The notes under the pieces were generated by a model, which had not been told where the DNA came from, searched no databases, and was given only the letters and a program-made list of their open reading frames with translations. DNA of 55,940 nucleotides from Bradyrhizobium sp. S69. Lineage in GTDB: Bacteria; Pseudomonadota; Alphaproteobacteria; Rhizobiales; Xanthobacteraceae. The DNA lies in NCBI RefSeq assembly GCF_009766005.1, contig NZ_LMUK01000042.1, positions 227,791 to 283,730 on the forward strand, in the 5' to 3' direction. A program made the translations under genes and the position numbers. Below, one piece after another: positions 1 to 7,788 of this stretch; the stretch's first letter is position 1; each line of letters opens with the position of its first letter.

Positions 1-261
1 GATCTGCTGCCGTCATTCCCGTTCGGCAGCGATTTTACCGATGTCGAGATACGGCTGATTCCGGCCCTGCAAATCCTGCAAGACGCCCAACGCGCGCCGC
101 GTCGGCTGGCCGGATTGTTGTGGCAGGGTTTTGTCAGCTCGCCCGATGCGGCCGACGCGGAATGTTTGGCAAGGCTAGGCCTCGACAAGTCAGCGACGTG
201 GGCGGAACGCGGCTATCGCGCCTTGGTCAGCGCGGCGTTGGCGCGGAGCCGGGTGAGATAA
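1..261 (+). CDS. C-terminal fragment of an unidentified protein
   Basis: An open frame enters from the left edge and stops at a TAA at 259-261, giving the last 86 residues of a longer protein. The fragment begins DLLPSFPFGSDF, continues with a helical stretch (IRLIPALQILQ) and ends in an Arg-rich tail. I do not recognise the family with confidence. The sequence is faintly like the C-terminal part of CoA-transferase or acetyl-CoA hydrolase-type proteins, and an enoyl-CoA hydratase lies next door, but this is weak. Codon use is GC-rich at third positions like the neighbouring genes, which supports real coding. The next gene is convergent and the gap holds a palindromic repeat. Confidence 0.6.
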   Translation, partial: DLLPSFPFGSDFTDVEIRLIPALQILQDAQRAPRRLAGLLWQGFVSSPDAADAECLARLGLDKSATWAERGYRALVSAALARSRVR

Positions 262-269
262 TTTCTTTT

Positions 270-392
270 CGTCGTCCCGGCGAAGGCCGGGACCCATAAC
301 CCCTGGCGTTTATGTTCGTCAGCGAATTGTCCAACGGTTTTCTTGAAACGAAGCGACACGGCGTATGGGTCCCGGCGTTCGCCGGGACGACG
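270..392. repeat. Intergenic long palindromic repeat, family A copy 1
   Basis: A 123-bp imperfect palindrome with perfect 15-bp outer arms (CGTCGTCCCGGCGAA at 270-284 and its complement at 378-392). Inner arms GGGACCCATA and TATGGGTCCC also pair. It sits between two convergent genes, where it could help end transcription. A second copy with the same inner sequence (GGGACCCATAACCCCTGGC) lies at 55581-55702. Confidence 0.85.
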
Positions 393-430
393 ATAGTTTG
401 TTCGTCTGGACGAGGTGGAGACGCTCCCAC

Positions 431-1210
431 CTACCTGTTCTTGTTCACCGGCTTGCGCTTCTCGATGAACGCGGCCATGCCCTCGGAGCGGTCTTCCAGC
501 GCGAAGGTCGAGTGAAACAGATTGCGCTCGACGTTCATGCCTTCCGACAGCGGGGTCTCGAAGGCGCGGTTGATGGCTTCCTTGGCCATCGCGGCGGCCG
601 GATGCGACATGCCGGCGATCTTCTCCGCCGCGGCCAAGGCCTCTTCCATCAATTTGTCTGCGGCCACCACGCGGCTGACCAGACCTGAACGCTCCGCTTC
701 GGCGGCATCCATCATCCGGCCGGTCAGGCACAGATCCATCGCCTTGGATTTGCCGATCGCGCGGGTCAGCCGCTGGGTGCCGCCGATGCCCGGAATGGTG
801 CCGAGCGTGATTTCCGGCTGGCCGAATTTGGCGGTGTCCGCGGCGATGATGATGTCGCACATCATCGCCAATTCGCAGCCGCCGCCGAGCGCGTAGCCGC
901 TGACCGCGGCGATGGTCGGCTTGCGGCATCGGGCGACACGGTCGCCGCCGATCGCGGTGAAATCGCTGGAGAACATGTCGATGAAGGTCTTGGGCTGCAT
1001 TTCCTTGATGTCGGCGCCGGCGGCGAAGGCCTTTTCGCTGCCGGTCAGCAGGATGCAGCCGATGTTGTCGTCGGCCTCGAGATCGTCGACCGCGGCCGCG
1101 ATTTCCCTGAACACGCCGAACGACAGCGCGTTGAGCATTTTCGGACGGTTCAGCGTGATGATGCCGACCGCGCCTTTGCTTTCGACAAGGATGTGTTCGA
1201 ACGTGCCCAT
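431..1210 (-). CDS. Enoyl-CoA hydratase (crotonase family)
   Basis: A 259-residue protein, the usual length for a short-chain enoyl-CoA hydratase, which adds water to trans-2-enoyl-CoA in fatty-acid beta-oxidation. The ATG at 1208-1210 is chosen because homologues begin with a short MGTFEHILVE-like segment; an in-frame extension upstream reads as non-coding. Crotonase hallmarks are clear: AFAAGADIKEM (CoA/oxyanion region), then YALGGGCELAMMCD, whose GGG and Glu form one half of the catalytic pair, and GQPEITLGTIPGIGGTQR, which supplies the second catalytic Glu. Both acidic residues are present, so it should be an active hydratase rather than an isomerase. It stands alone on the minus strand. 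The exact in vivo acyl-CoA is not readable from sequence. Confidence 0.93.
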   Translation of the reverse strand: MGTFEHILVESKGAVGIITLNRPKMLNALSFGVFREIAAAVDDLEADDNIGCILLTGSEKAFAAGADIKEMQPKTFIDMFSSDFTAIGGDRVARCRKPTIAAVSGYALGGGCELAMMCDIIIAADTAKFGQPEITLGTIPGIGGTQRLTRAIGKSKAMDLCLTGRMMDAAEAERSGLVSRVVAADKLMEEALAAAEKIAGMSHPAAAMAKEAINRAFETPLSEGMNVERNLFHSTFALEDRSEGMAAFIEKRKPVNKNR

Positions 1211-1363
1211 GGTGGATCCCGCTGTTGATGTGCGCGGGGGCAATGTGCCCGCTGCCGGGATCGGCTTCAAGTGGGATGCATCAAAGCGGGTTCGCCGAAC
1301 GTGCAGGCATTGAGCCGGATATTGCGCAAGTGAGTGCGGTCGCACCCACTCCGCAAACAGCGA

Positions 1364-2035
1364 TCAGGCCATGAACATCCGCGCGGCGGAGGCCATCGTC
1401 AGCAGCGCGCCGAAGCCGATGAAGATCTTCCCGATCAGCGAGGTCTCGTCCCAGGTCGAGTTGTCGCTGGTGTTGGCCGCGACCGCGGCGGGGGGGCTTG
1501 CGGGCACCGGCGCGTCGGCCGAGGCCAGTGCCACCGGCGTCGCGGGCGGTGTCGTTTCGTGCAAGGCGCGGTCGACGTCGTTGAGCTGGTCGGCCGCGAC
1601 GACAGGGGTTCCGGCTGCGGGCGCTGCGCCCGCGGTATCGTCAGGTATGCCCTGCAGGATGTTGGTGACGCGCTCGGACATCGCCCTGGCGCTGTCGGCC
1701 GGCGAATCGGTCGGCGTCAGTTGCGCGTTGGCATTGGCGATCGTCGGCGGCATTTGGGCTGACGGGACCGCTGGCGCACTGTCACCGCCATCGCTGGCTG
1801 CGGCGCCGGCAGCTTTGGTGTCCGGGGCGGATTTGTCCGCCGCCTTGTCGGATTTGCTGTGCGCCTCCTTCTTGTGGTGCGAACCATGCTTGGCGGAATT
1901 GTCGGGCGTAGCGGCGGCATTTGCGCCGGTATCGGCCGTCGCGGCCAGCGCCGGCCTCCCGAAACCGATCCCGAAACCGATCCAGAGCCCTGCTGCGAGT
2001 ATCAACGCCGAGCGTCCGCTCGCTTTGATGGTCAT
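1364..2035 (-). CDS. Exported Ala/Pro-rich protein with C-terminal membrane segment
   Basis: A 223-residue protein of unknown function. The start at 2033-2035 is chosen because GGGGAG lies about 8 bases upstream and it begins a clean signal sequence (MTIKASGRSALILAAGLWIG, with a cleavage-like ALAA near residue 30). The middle is low complexity, rich in Ala, Pro, Asp and Lys, including a His/Lys-rich patch (KHGSHHKKEAHSK). A short ordered segment with MSERVTNILQGIPDD follows, then a hydrophobic segment (IGKIFIGFGALLTMASAARMF) at the extreme C-terminus. It is probably a periplasm-facing, membrane-anchored protein. It is divergent from the ECF sigma gene at 2392 and shares the 356-base space between them. 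I cannot assign a function. Confidence 0.75.
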   Translation of the reverse strand: MTIKASGRSALILAAGLWIGFGIGFGRPALAATADTGANAAATPDNSAKHGSHHKKEAHSKSDKAADKSAPDTKAAGAAASDGGDSAPAVPSAQMPPTIANANAQLTPTDSPADSARAMSERVTNILQGIPDDTAGAAPAAGTPVVAADQLNDVDRALHETTPPATPVALASADAPVPASPPAAVAANTSDNSTWDETSLIGKIFIGFGALLTMASAARMFMA

Positions 2036-2347
2036 GTTGGCAATCTCCCCGTTTGCCGGCCCCGTGGCGAAATGAGACCCTGCGGCATGTCCGCACCGGG
2101 GCAAAAAAAGGGAATCTTCGGGCGAGTCCGGCGAAAACGGGGCAACGACGTTTCCCGCCCTGGAGATTCGGCAAGCCTGCCTTGCCGGCAAAATCCTCGC
2201 GCATGCGGTGGCGGATGCCAGCCGGACCGATCGGTGTTATGAGCCTCCGGTCGCGGAATTCGTTGTCGCGATTCCAGGCGGCGAGCCTGCGATCTCAGGA
2301 GAGCCCGCAAAACTGATATCACGAATTCGTGATAGACGCGCGCGGAC

Positions 2348-2372
2348 GTAACAAATTGAAAGATCGACCGAA
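2348..2372 (+). promoter_or_regulatory. Candidate ECF-type promoter autoregulating the sigma/NrsF pair
   Basis: GTAACA at 2348-2353, a 15-base spacer, then CGAA at 2369-2372. This closely matches the GTAAC(C)-N16-CGAA motif described for Caulobacter SigF-type (ECF16) promoters. Transcription would start near 2380, just upstream of the GTG at 2392. The rest of the 2036-2347 gap shows no other clear feature. Confidence 0.5.
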
Positions 2373-2391
2373 TTGCAGTGTGGGAGCGCAA

Positions 2392-2940
2392 GTGCGCGAA
2401 CGTGAGGACGAATGGACCGGCCTGATGCGGCTGGCCATTTCAGGTGACAATGCTGCGTATCATCGTCTGCTCAAGGCCGTCACGCCGGTGTTGAGGGCGG
2501 CGGCGCGCCGCGGTCTGGCGCGGGCCGGGCAACCGGTCGATCAATCCGAGGATATCGTGCAGGACATTTTGTTGGCAGTGCATCTGAAACGGCATACCTG
2601 GGACGCGAACGCGCCGTTCGCCCCATGGCTGTTTGCGATCGCCCGCAACAAGCTGATCGATGCGCTGCGCCGCCGTGGCCGCAGGATCTTCGTCAACATC
2701 GACGATTTTGCCGAGACCATTCCGGGCGAGCCCGCCGCCGAAACCGCGCCGGCAAGCGAGGTCGCAGCCCAGTTGCGGTCGCTGCCGGCCCGGCAACGCG
2801 AGGTTCTGCAGTCGATTGCCGTCGATAGCGCCTCGATCAAGGACACCGCGGCGAAATTCGCGATGAGTGAGGGCGCGGTCCGTGTCGCGCTGCATCGGGG
2901 GCTGACAAGCCTCACCGCCAAATTGCGGGAGCAATCATAA
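2392..2940 (+). CDS. ECF sigma factor, EcfF/SigF (ECF16) type
   Basis: A 182-residue extracytoplasmic-function sigma factor. Region 2 is seen in the segment running through QSEDIVQDILLAVHLKRHTW and APFAPWLFAIARNKLIDALRR. Region 4 is seen in LRSLPARQREVLQSIAVD and the helix-turn-helix IKDTAAKFAMSEGAVRVALHRGL. I place the start at the GTG at 2392 because GGGAG lies five bases upstream and the candidate promoter at 2348-2372 would start RNA downstream of the alternative GTG at 2329. The gene overlaps the next by one base (TAATG), so translation is probably coupled. In Bradyrhizobium and Caulobacter, this sigma type responds to reactive oxygen or related thiol stress and is held by a cysteine-bearing membrane anti-sigma factor, which is exactly what follows here. 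Confidence 0.88.
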   Translation: MREREDEWTGLMRLAISGDNAAYHRLLKAVTPVLRAAARRGLARAGQPVDQSEDIVQDILLAVHLKRHTWDANAPFAPWLFAIARNKLIDALRRRGRRIFVNIDDFAETIPGEPAAETAPASEVAAQLRSLPARQREVLQSIAVDSASIKDTAAKFAMSEGAVRVALHRGLTSLTAKLREQS

Positions 2941-3578
2941 TGGAAACCGACCAACTCATTCGAACGCTTGCCGCCGATAACACCGAACCGGCGCGGCCGG
3001 TCGGTTTCGTGCTGGCGCTGGCGTTGGTCGCAGCAGCCCCGGTTTCGGTGCTGATGTTCGTCGCGACATTGGGGGTGCGCCCTGACGTGATGACCGCGAT
3101 GCATAATCCGTTCTTCGACCTGAAATTCGCCGTGACCCTGGCGCTGGCGATTTCGGCCGTCGTGCTGAGCCTGCATTTGTCGCGGCCGGAAGCCTTGCTG
3201 CGCGGCTGGGCGCTGCTGCTGTTGGTGCCCGCCGGAATTCTCGCGGCCGGGATCGGCGGCGAGATGATGATGCCGCAACGGCTGCCGATGATGACGCGAC
3301 TGGTCGGCAACAATTCCCGGGCCTGCATGACCGCCATTCCGCTGATATCGCTGCCGCTGCTGGCGGGCGCGCTCTATGGCTTGCGTCATGGCGCACCGAC
3401 GCGCCCGGCGGTCGCCGGTGCGGTTGCCGGAATGTTGTCGGCGGGGTTGGCGGCGACGCTCTACGCGTCGCACTGCACCGACGATTCGCCGTTGTTCGTC
3501 ATGACCTGGTACAGCATCGCCACCGCACTGGTCGCCGCGATCGGCGCGTTGGTGGGATCAAAGGTGCTGCGCTTCTAA
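2940..3578 (+). CDS. NrsF/OsrA-type membrane anti-sigma factor (DUF1109)
   Basis: A 212-residue protein with six hydrophobic segments (about residues 22-46, 62-80, 88-105, 130-147, 157-175 and 189-208). A short cytoplasmic N-terminus (METDQLIRTLAAD) is the expected sigma-binding part. Two conserved cysteines occur at residues 129 (NNSRACM) and 179 (YASHCTDD). In the Bradyrhizobium OsrA and Caulobacter NrsF family, two cysteines in this arrangement are needed for release of the sigma factor under oxidative or metal stress. The start codon overlaps the sigma stop by one base, as expected for a sigma/anti-sigma pair made in fixed ratio. The sensing chemistry is inferred from the family and is not shown by the sequence itself. 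Confidence 0.88.
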   Translation: METDQLIRTLAADNTEPARPVGFVLALALVAAAPVSVLMFVATLGVRPDVMTAMHNPFFDLKFAVTLALAISAVVLSLHLSRPEALLRGWALLLLVPAGILAAGIGGEMMMPQRLPMMTRLVGNNSRACMTAIPLISLPLLAGALYGLRHGAPTRPAVAGAVAGMLSAGLAATLYASHCTDDSPLFVMTWYSIATALVAAIGALVGSKVLRF

Positions 3579-3617
3579 GGCAACGCCTGCGATCAGCTAC
3601 CAGCCAGGAATGCTACG

Positions 3618-3643
3618 CCTCCGACAATGGCAATTGTCGAAGG
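3618..3643. terminator. Short hairpin after the anti-sigma gene
   Basis: CCT-c-CGACAAT-ggca-ATTGTCG-a-AGG forms a compact hairpin with a perfect 7-bp core between two convergent genes (ends at 3578 and 3665). There is no clear T-run on either side, so a terminator role is only a guess. Confidence 0.3.
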
Positions 3644-3664
3644 CACGGCAGTTATCGCGAGCGG

Positions 3665-4855
3665 TTACGCCGCCAGTTCTCGCTGTGCGAGGGCCACGAA
3701 GTAGCGCACGCCGAGCGGCAGCGCTTTATCATTGAAGTCATATTTCGGGGTATGAACCGGTGCGAAAGAACCGTCCGCCGCGACGCCGTTGCCGAGGAAT
3801 ATGTAGTTACCGGGCCGCTGCTGCAGCATGAAGGCGAAGTCTTCCGAGCCGGTTACCGGCGATACCGAGGTATCGACGCTCTCGGCCCCGACAATCGAAT
3901 TGGCGACGGCGATCGCGGTCGCTGTGCAGTCGGCATCGTTGACCAGGGGCGCAAAGATGCGTTCGTAGTGCAGTTCGGCCGTGCAGCCATGGACCGCGGC
4001 AATGGTGGTTGCCACTTCGCCCAGGCGCCGCTCCAGCAGCCCGCGTACCTTTTCGTCGAAGCAACGGGCGGTGCCGCGAATGACGACCTCCGACGGAATG
4101 ACGTTCGGCGAACCCCAGGCGCCGCCGCCAAGATAGCCGACGCTGATCACCGCCGGCTGAAGTGCGGGCACATTGCGGCTGACGATCGTCTGCGCCGCCA
4201 TCACGAACTGGGCCTGCGCCACGGTCACGTCGGTCGCGAGATGGGCTGCGGCGCCGCCATGGCCGCCACTGCCGCGCAAGGTCACGGTCCAGGTATCACC
4301 GGCCGCCATGAACGGACCGGTCGCGGTGCCAAACCGTCCGACCTGCATGCCCGGCCAGTTGTGCATCCCGTAAAGCCTTTCGGCCGGGAAGCGCTCGAGC
4401 AGACCGTCCCCGAGCATCGCCAGCCCGCCGCCGAGGCCCTCCTCGGCGGGTTGGAAGATGAAGTGGACGGTGCCCGCGAAATCCCGGTGTTGCGCCAGCG
4501 TATAGGCCGCGCCCAGCAGCATCGCGGTGTGACCATCGTGTCCGCACGCATGCATCTTGCCCGATACGGTGGATGCGTAGGGCAGTCCGGTCGTTTCCGC
4601 GATATTGAGCGCGTCCATGTCGGCGCGCAGGCCGATCGAACGGTTGCCGGGCCGCTTGCCTTTCAGCGTCGCCACCACACCGGTGCGTCCGACGCTGTCA
4701 GTTACGTCGAGCCCCCAGCCGCGCAGCTTTGCGGCGACGATCGCCGAGGTGCGATGTTCTTCGAAGCCGGTTTCAGGATGCGCATGCAGGTCGTGCCGGA
4801 TGGCGATCAGTTCGGGCTCGATCGTATGAACGGTCTTAAGAATCTGGTCAGTCAT
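3665..4855 (-). CDS. M20 family amidohydrolase, hippurate hydrolase-like
   Basis: A 396-residue metal-dependent amidohydrolase of the M20/M40 family (HipO, IAA-amino-acid hydrolase, N-acyl-amino-acid amidohydrolase group). These enzymes cleave N-acyl bonds of amino acids, for example hippurate to benzoate plus glycine. Metal-binding motifs are intact: IRHDLHAHPETGFEE near residue 20, ADMDAL near 79-83, MHACGHDGHT at 101-110 with ligands C104, H106 and H109, and PAEEG at 136-140 carrying the catalytic Glu. The dimerisation (lid) domain follows in the middle and GSEDFA near the end. AAAGGAGA lies ahead of the ATG. It is the second gene of an operon, 81 bases after the DadA-like gene and under the glycine riboswitch, so an N-acylglycine substrate is an attractive inference. 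Confidence 0.9.
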   Translation of the reverse strand: MTDQILKTVHTIEPELIAIRHDLHAHPETGFEEHRTSAIVAAKLRGWGLDVTDSVGRTGVVATLKGKRPGNRSIGLRADMDALNIAETTGLPYASTVSGKMHACGHDGHTAMLLGAAYTLAQHRDFAGTVHFIFQPAEEGLGGGLAMLGDGLLERFPAERLYGMHNWPGMQVGRFGTATGPFMAAGDTWTVTLRGSGGHGGAAAHLATDVTVAQAQFVMAAQTIVSRNVPALQPAVISVGYLGGGAWGSPNVIPSEVVIRGTARCFDEKVRGLLERRLGEVATTIAAVHGCTAELHYERIFAPLVNDADCTATAIAVANSIVGAESVDTSVSPVTGSEDFAFMLQQRPGNYIFLGNGVAADGSFAPVHTPKYDFNDKALPLGVRYFVALAQRELAA

Positions 4856-4936
4856 GACAATCTCCTTTCGGTTTTTTGCATTTGCTGACTGACCGGCGAG
4901 CGGCTTTCGCCGGCTCGCCGTCAGCGTCGGAGCGTG

Positions 4937-6205
4937 TCAAGCAGCCCGTCGGATTTCGGTCGGAAAGGCCGTTTGCACGGCGTCGGCCGCCAACTGGGCG
5001 GTCGCAGCCGACAAGGTCCAGCCGAGGTGGCCGTGACCGGTGTTATAGAAAATGCCGGGACGCTTGCTCGGACCGACCTTCGGCAGCATGCCGGGCATCA
5101 TCGGACGCAATCCGCTCCAGGCAACCACGCGGTCGGTGGCCACGTTCGGAAATTGCTCGCGGGTCCAGTCGATCAATGGCTTGATCCGGTCGTGGCGGAT
5201 GTCGAGGTTGAAGCCGTTGAATTCCGCCGTCCCCGCCACACGAAAGCGATCACGTCCAAGCCGGCTGGTCACGATCTTGGTGGCGTCGTCGAGGATGCTC
5301 ACCGTCGGCGCCGCGTCCTGGCTTTCGGGCGTGTGAAGCTGAACCGTGATGGAATAGCCCTTGACCGGATAGATATTGAGCCGATCGCCGAATGACGTGG
5401 CAAAACGACGGCTGGCCGTTCCCGCACAAATGACCACCGCATCGACGCCAACCGGCTCCCATTTCCCGACATCGGCGCCGCCATCGTCGCGCGTGACGGG
5501 AAGCCAGCGGATTTCATAACCGGCGCCCGACGCCCTGATCTCTTCGACCACGGCATCGTAATAGAATTTGGCGCCACGTCGCCGGCAGGCATCGGCGAGG
5601 CCACGCGTGAATTTATGGATGTCACCGGTCGAGTCGGACGGCGTGAAGAAGCCGCCATGGTAGCTGCCCTTCAGCGTCGGCTCGATCTGGCGAATTTCCT
5701 CTGGTGTAACCGGTCGCCTGTCGAGGCCGCCTTTGTTGAGGAGGCCATTGACCTTCATTGCCTTATCGAAGCCGGCCTGGTCGCGATAGAAATGCAGGAT
5801 GCCGCGCTTCTCGAGATCGAATTGAATGTTTTCGCGTTCGGCCATCGCAAACATGTGCTTGCGTGCCTCGATCGCGAGTTTGACGGTCTCTATCGTGTTG
5901 TTTTCGTAGTTGGCGATGTTGGCGATGAACTCCGCCATCCACGAATATTTGTGCCAGCTCGGCGTGGGATTCATCAGCAGCGGCGCGTCACGCCGTACCA
6001 TCCACTTCAGGCCTTGAAGCACGGTGGAAAGCTTATTCCAGACCTCGGCGTTACTGGCCGAAAGCTGGCCGCCATTGGCAAACGAAGTCTCCATGCCGGC
6101 ATAGCGATGCTGGTCGAAAACCGTCACCGCATAACCACGGTCGAGCAGCGCATAGGCAGTCGTTACGCCGGTGATGCCGGCGCCGATAACAGCGATATGT
6201 TTCAT
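4937..6205 (-). CDS. dadA: D-amino acid dehydrogenase-like FAD oxidoreductase
   Basis: A 422-residue flavoprotein of the DAO family, close to DadA small-subunit type dehydrogenases that oxidatively deaminate D-amino acids and can act on glycine. The N-terminal FAD-binding motif is IGAGITGVTTAYALLDRGY with the following acidic residue (VTVFD) that binds the ribose. The DadA-like SFANGGQLSASNAEVW segment and the C-terminal GHGHLGWTLSAATAQ motif are also present. Length fits the family. A tandem glycine riboswitch lies between its promoter and start codon, so expression is probably glycine-controlled. This suggests that glycine itself, converted to glyoxylate and ammonia, is the relevant substrate. 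The ribosome site is weak (AAGGGACC). A sarcosine- or glycine-oxidase role is a close alternative. Confidence 0.88.
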   Translation of the reverse strand: MKHIAVIGAGITGVTTAYALLDRGYAVTVFDQHRYAGMETSFANGGQLSASNAEVWNKLSTVLQGLKWMVRRDAPLLMNPTPSWHKYSWMAEFIANIANYENNTIETVKLAIEARKHMFAMAERENIQFDLEKRGILHFYRDQAGFDKAMKVNGLLNKGGLDRRPVTPEEIRQIEPTLKGSYHGGFFTPSDSTGDIHKFTRGLADACRRRGAKFYYDAVVEEIRASGAGYEIRWLPVTRDDGGADVGKWEPVGVDAVVICAGTASRRFATSFGDRLNIYPVKGYSITVQLHTPESQDAAPTVSILDDATKIVTSRLGRDRFRVAGTAEFNGFNLDIRHDRIKPLIDWTREQFPNVATDRVVAWSGLRPMMPGMLPKVGPSKRPGIFYNTGHGHLGWTLSAATAQLAADAVQTAFPTEIRRAA

Positions 6206-6237
6206 GATAGTCAGGTCCCTTGGATAGAGCTGCGAAA

Positions 6238-6256
6238 GAACCGAACGACGTTCGGT
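6238..6256 (-). promoter_or_regulatory. Possible riboswitch expression-platform hairpin
   Basis: AACCGAAC-GAC-GTTCGGTT is an 8-bp perfect stem with a three-base loop, just downstream of the second glycine aptamer and about 33 bases before the dadA start. It is followed on the minus strand by a short pyrimidine run (CTTTC). It could act in switching, either as a weak terminator or by controlling the ribosome site. Confidence 0.4.
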
Positions 6257-6262
6257 TCCACA

Positions 6263-6455
6263 GCCCCATCTGTCTCGGTACCTGAGAGTTTCATCCGATC
6301 GCCGAAGCGACCGAATTTCCCCTTCGGTGGGCGCTCTATCTCAAGCGCCTCTCTCCAGATTGTCCAGGTAACACGGTTCTTGATGCCTGAGAGTTTCCGG
6401 GGCGGTTGCTCCGTCGGCGCCGCGATGCCCGAGGGCATCTCGATCTCTCCCGCAT
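6263..6455 (-). ncRNA. Tandem glycine riboswitch
   Basis: Two adjacent aptamers are read on the minus strand. The first starts GCGGGAGAGA, contains GACGGAGCAACCGCC and ends GGAAACTCTCAGGCA. The second starts GGAGAGAGGCGC, contains CACCGAAGGGGAAA and ends GAAACTCTCAGGTACCGAGACAGA. Both carry the hallmark glycine-aptamer elements, the 5' GGAGAG strand and the 3' AAACTCTCAGG strand, separated by a short linker. Glycine riboswitches usually turn on glycine use (gcvTHP) at high glycine. Here the switch leads a DadA-like oxidase and an amidohydrolase instead. Confidence 0.95.
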
Positions 6456-6474
6456 TACCTTAACTGACGCGATC

Positions 6475-6503
6475 ACGTTACGCCGTGACAGTTTTATTGA
6501 CAA
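6475..6503 (-). promoter_or_regulatory. Sigma-70-type promoter for the riboswitch operon
   Basis: On the minus strand TTGTCA (6498-6503), a 17-base spacer and TAACGT (6475-6480). Transcription would begin about 10-15 bases before the first aptamer, which is the expected arrangement. Confidence 0.6.
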
Positions 6504-6612
6504 GCGGTGCGGCGCTAAAAAATAAGGCAAGTGAGGGCTGAACTCTATGCAGCCGCATCAGCCTGAGAAGCTCGCCGCTTAAAACGTTCGGCGGGTCCGT
6601 CTGCCCTGCGGC

Positions 6613-7716
6613 CTACGCCACCGAGGTCTGTTGCATGCGGTGGAAGCGCAGCACCTGTTGCGCGGTCGAGGGCCGCAGCCGCTCGTAGGTGTCCTTGCAG
6701 GCGCCGAGATCGGTCGGTTCGCCGCCGGACAGATCGTCACGCATGTTGATGATCGATTTGACGACCGACCACGACATGCCCGCGACTTTCGCCAGGATCA
6801 TGACGCCCTCGGAGCGGGTTTCGATCATCATGTTCTCCGCGATCGACACCGACACGTTGGCGAGCGCTGCGATCGCGGCGTTGGCTTCATCGAATTTGCC
6901 GGCCTCGGCGAACGCCTCGACCTGGTGCTCATCGAGCCGGCCGTCCTCGTAGAGCGACTTGACCAGCGCATGGGCGATGGCGGTGTCCCTGGTGAGGGCG
7001 GAGGCCGCCGAGCGGGCGCGCCGCGTGGCTTCGCGCACGGCGGTCGGCACCTCCTTGGCCTGCTGCGGATTGGCGGTCTCGAGTCGCGCCCGCACCGTCG
7101 CCGATGCCTTGGCCAGCAATTTGAGATAGAGATGCCTTGGAATGTTCGGACGCAGGCCGACGCAGGTCGCAAGATCCTCGTCGCCTTCGGCGCGGTTGAC
7201 CAGCCGGGTGAAGCCGCGCTCGGAAAACTCCGCGCCGGGATTGTTGACGGTGCTCTGGACCACGTCGTCGTCGCCGCGCATCACCAATATGTCGGTCACC
7301 GCGCCGCTCAGCACCCTACGCGTCGAAATCGCCATCAAATGCGCCTGGCTCTTGGTGCGCGCGGTCTCGATCAGGGCCTCATCGTCGAGCCGCTCCGACA
7401 GCGACAGCACGGGGGCGGCGACTTCGATCAGATCGTCGAACGCCAGCGCCCGGATGGTCTGCGGTGGCGCGCTGTCGATCGGCGCGAGGCGCTGGGAGAG
7501 CAGGGCCTTGGCCGAGGTCTCGATATGCTGGATCAGGCACTGGAACACGTCGTCGAACAGCTCGACCTGTTGGTCGGAATAATCCACCGCCCCATTGATG
7601 AAGAGGTCGGTCACCCGGCGCAGCGTTTCGACGCGGCGGGCGACGGTGCCGTGCGCCAGCGTAGCTTGCAATTCGTCGAGCAGATTTTCGGGAGATACAG
7701 CGGTTTTCGAACTCAT
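6613..7716 (-). CDS. DUF2336 domain protein
   Basis: A 367-residue, almost entirely helical protein matching the DUF2336 family of Alphaproteobacteria. There is no signal peptide or membrane segment, so it is likely cytoplasmic. Repeating helical units resemble a HEAT-like solenoid (for example LDDEALIETARTKSQAHLMAIS, which also resembles the adhesion of units seen in this family). The C-terminal part has NMMIETRSEGVMILAKVAGMSW, a conserved block in DUF2336 members. Function is unknown. It is followed by a diguanylate cyclase upstream on the same strand (72-base gap), so the two may be co-transcribed. A second DUF2336 gene lies at 53227-54207, much diverged. Confidence 0.8.
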   Translation of the reverse strand: MSSKTAVSPENLLDELQATLAHGTVARRVETLRRVTDLFINGAVDYSDQQVELFDDVFQCLIQHIETSAKALLSQRLAPIDSAPPQTIRALAFDDLIEVAAPVLSLSERLDDEALIETARTKSQAHLMAISTRRVLSGAVTDILVMRGDDDVVQSTVNNPGAEFSERGFTRLVNRAEGDEDLATCVGLRPNIPRHLYLKLLAKASATVRARLETANPQQAKEVPTAVREATRRARSAASALTRDTAIAHALVKSLYEDGRLDEHQVEAFAEAGKFDEANAAIAALANVSVSIAENMMIETRSEGVMILAKVAGMSWSVVKSIINMRDDLSGGEPTDLGACKDTYERLRPSTAQQVLRFHRMQQTSVA

Positions 7717-7788
7717 GACTCTGTCCTGGAGTATTCGGAAATAAACACCGGCGACGGTTTCTCCGTCCCCGGAACGGAAATAATTCGA

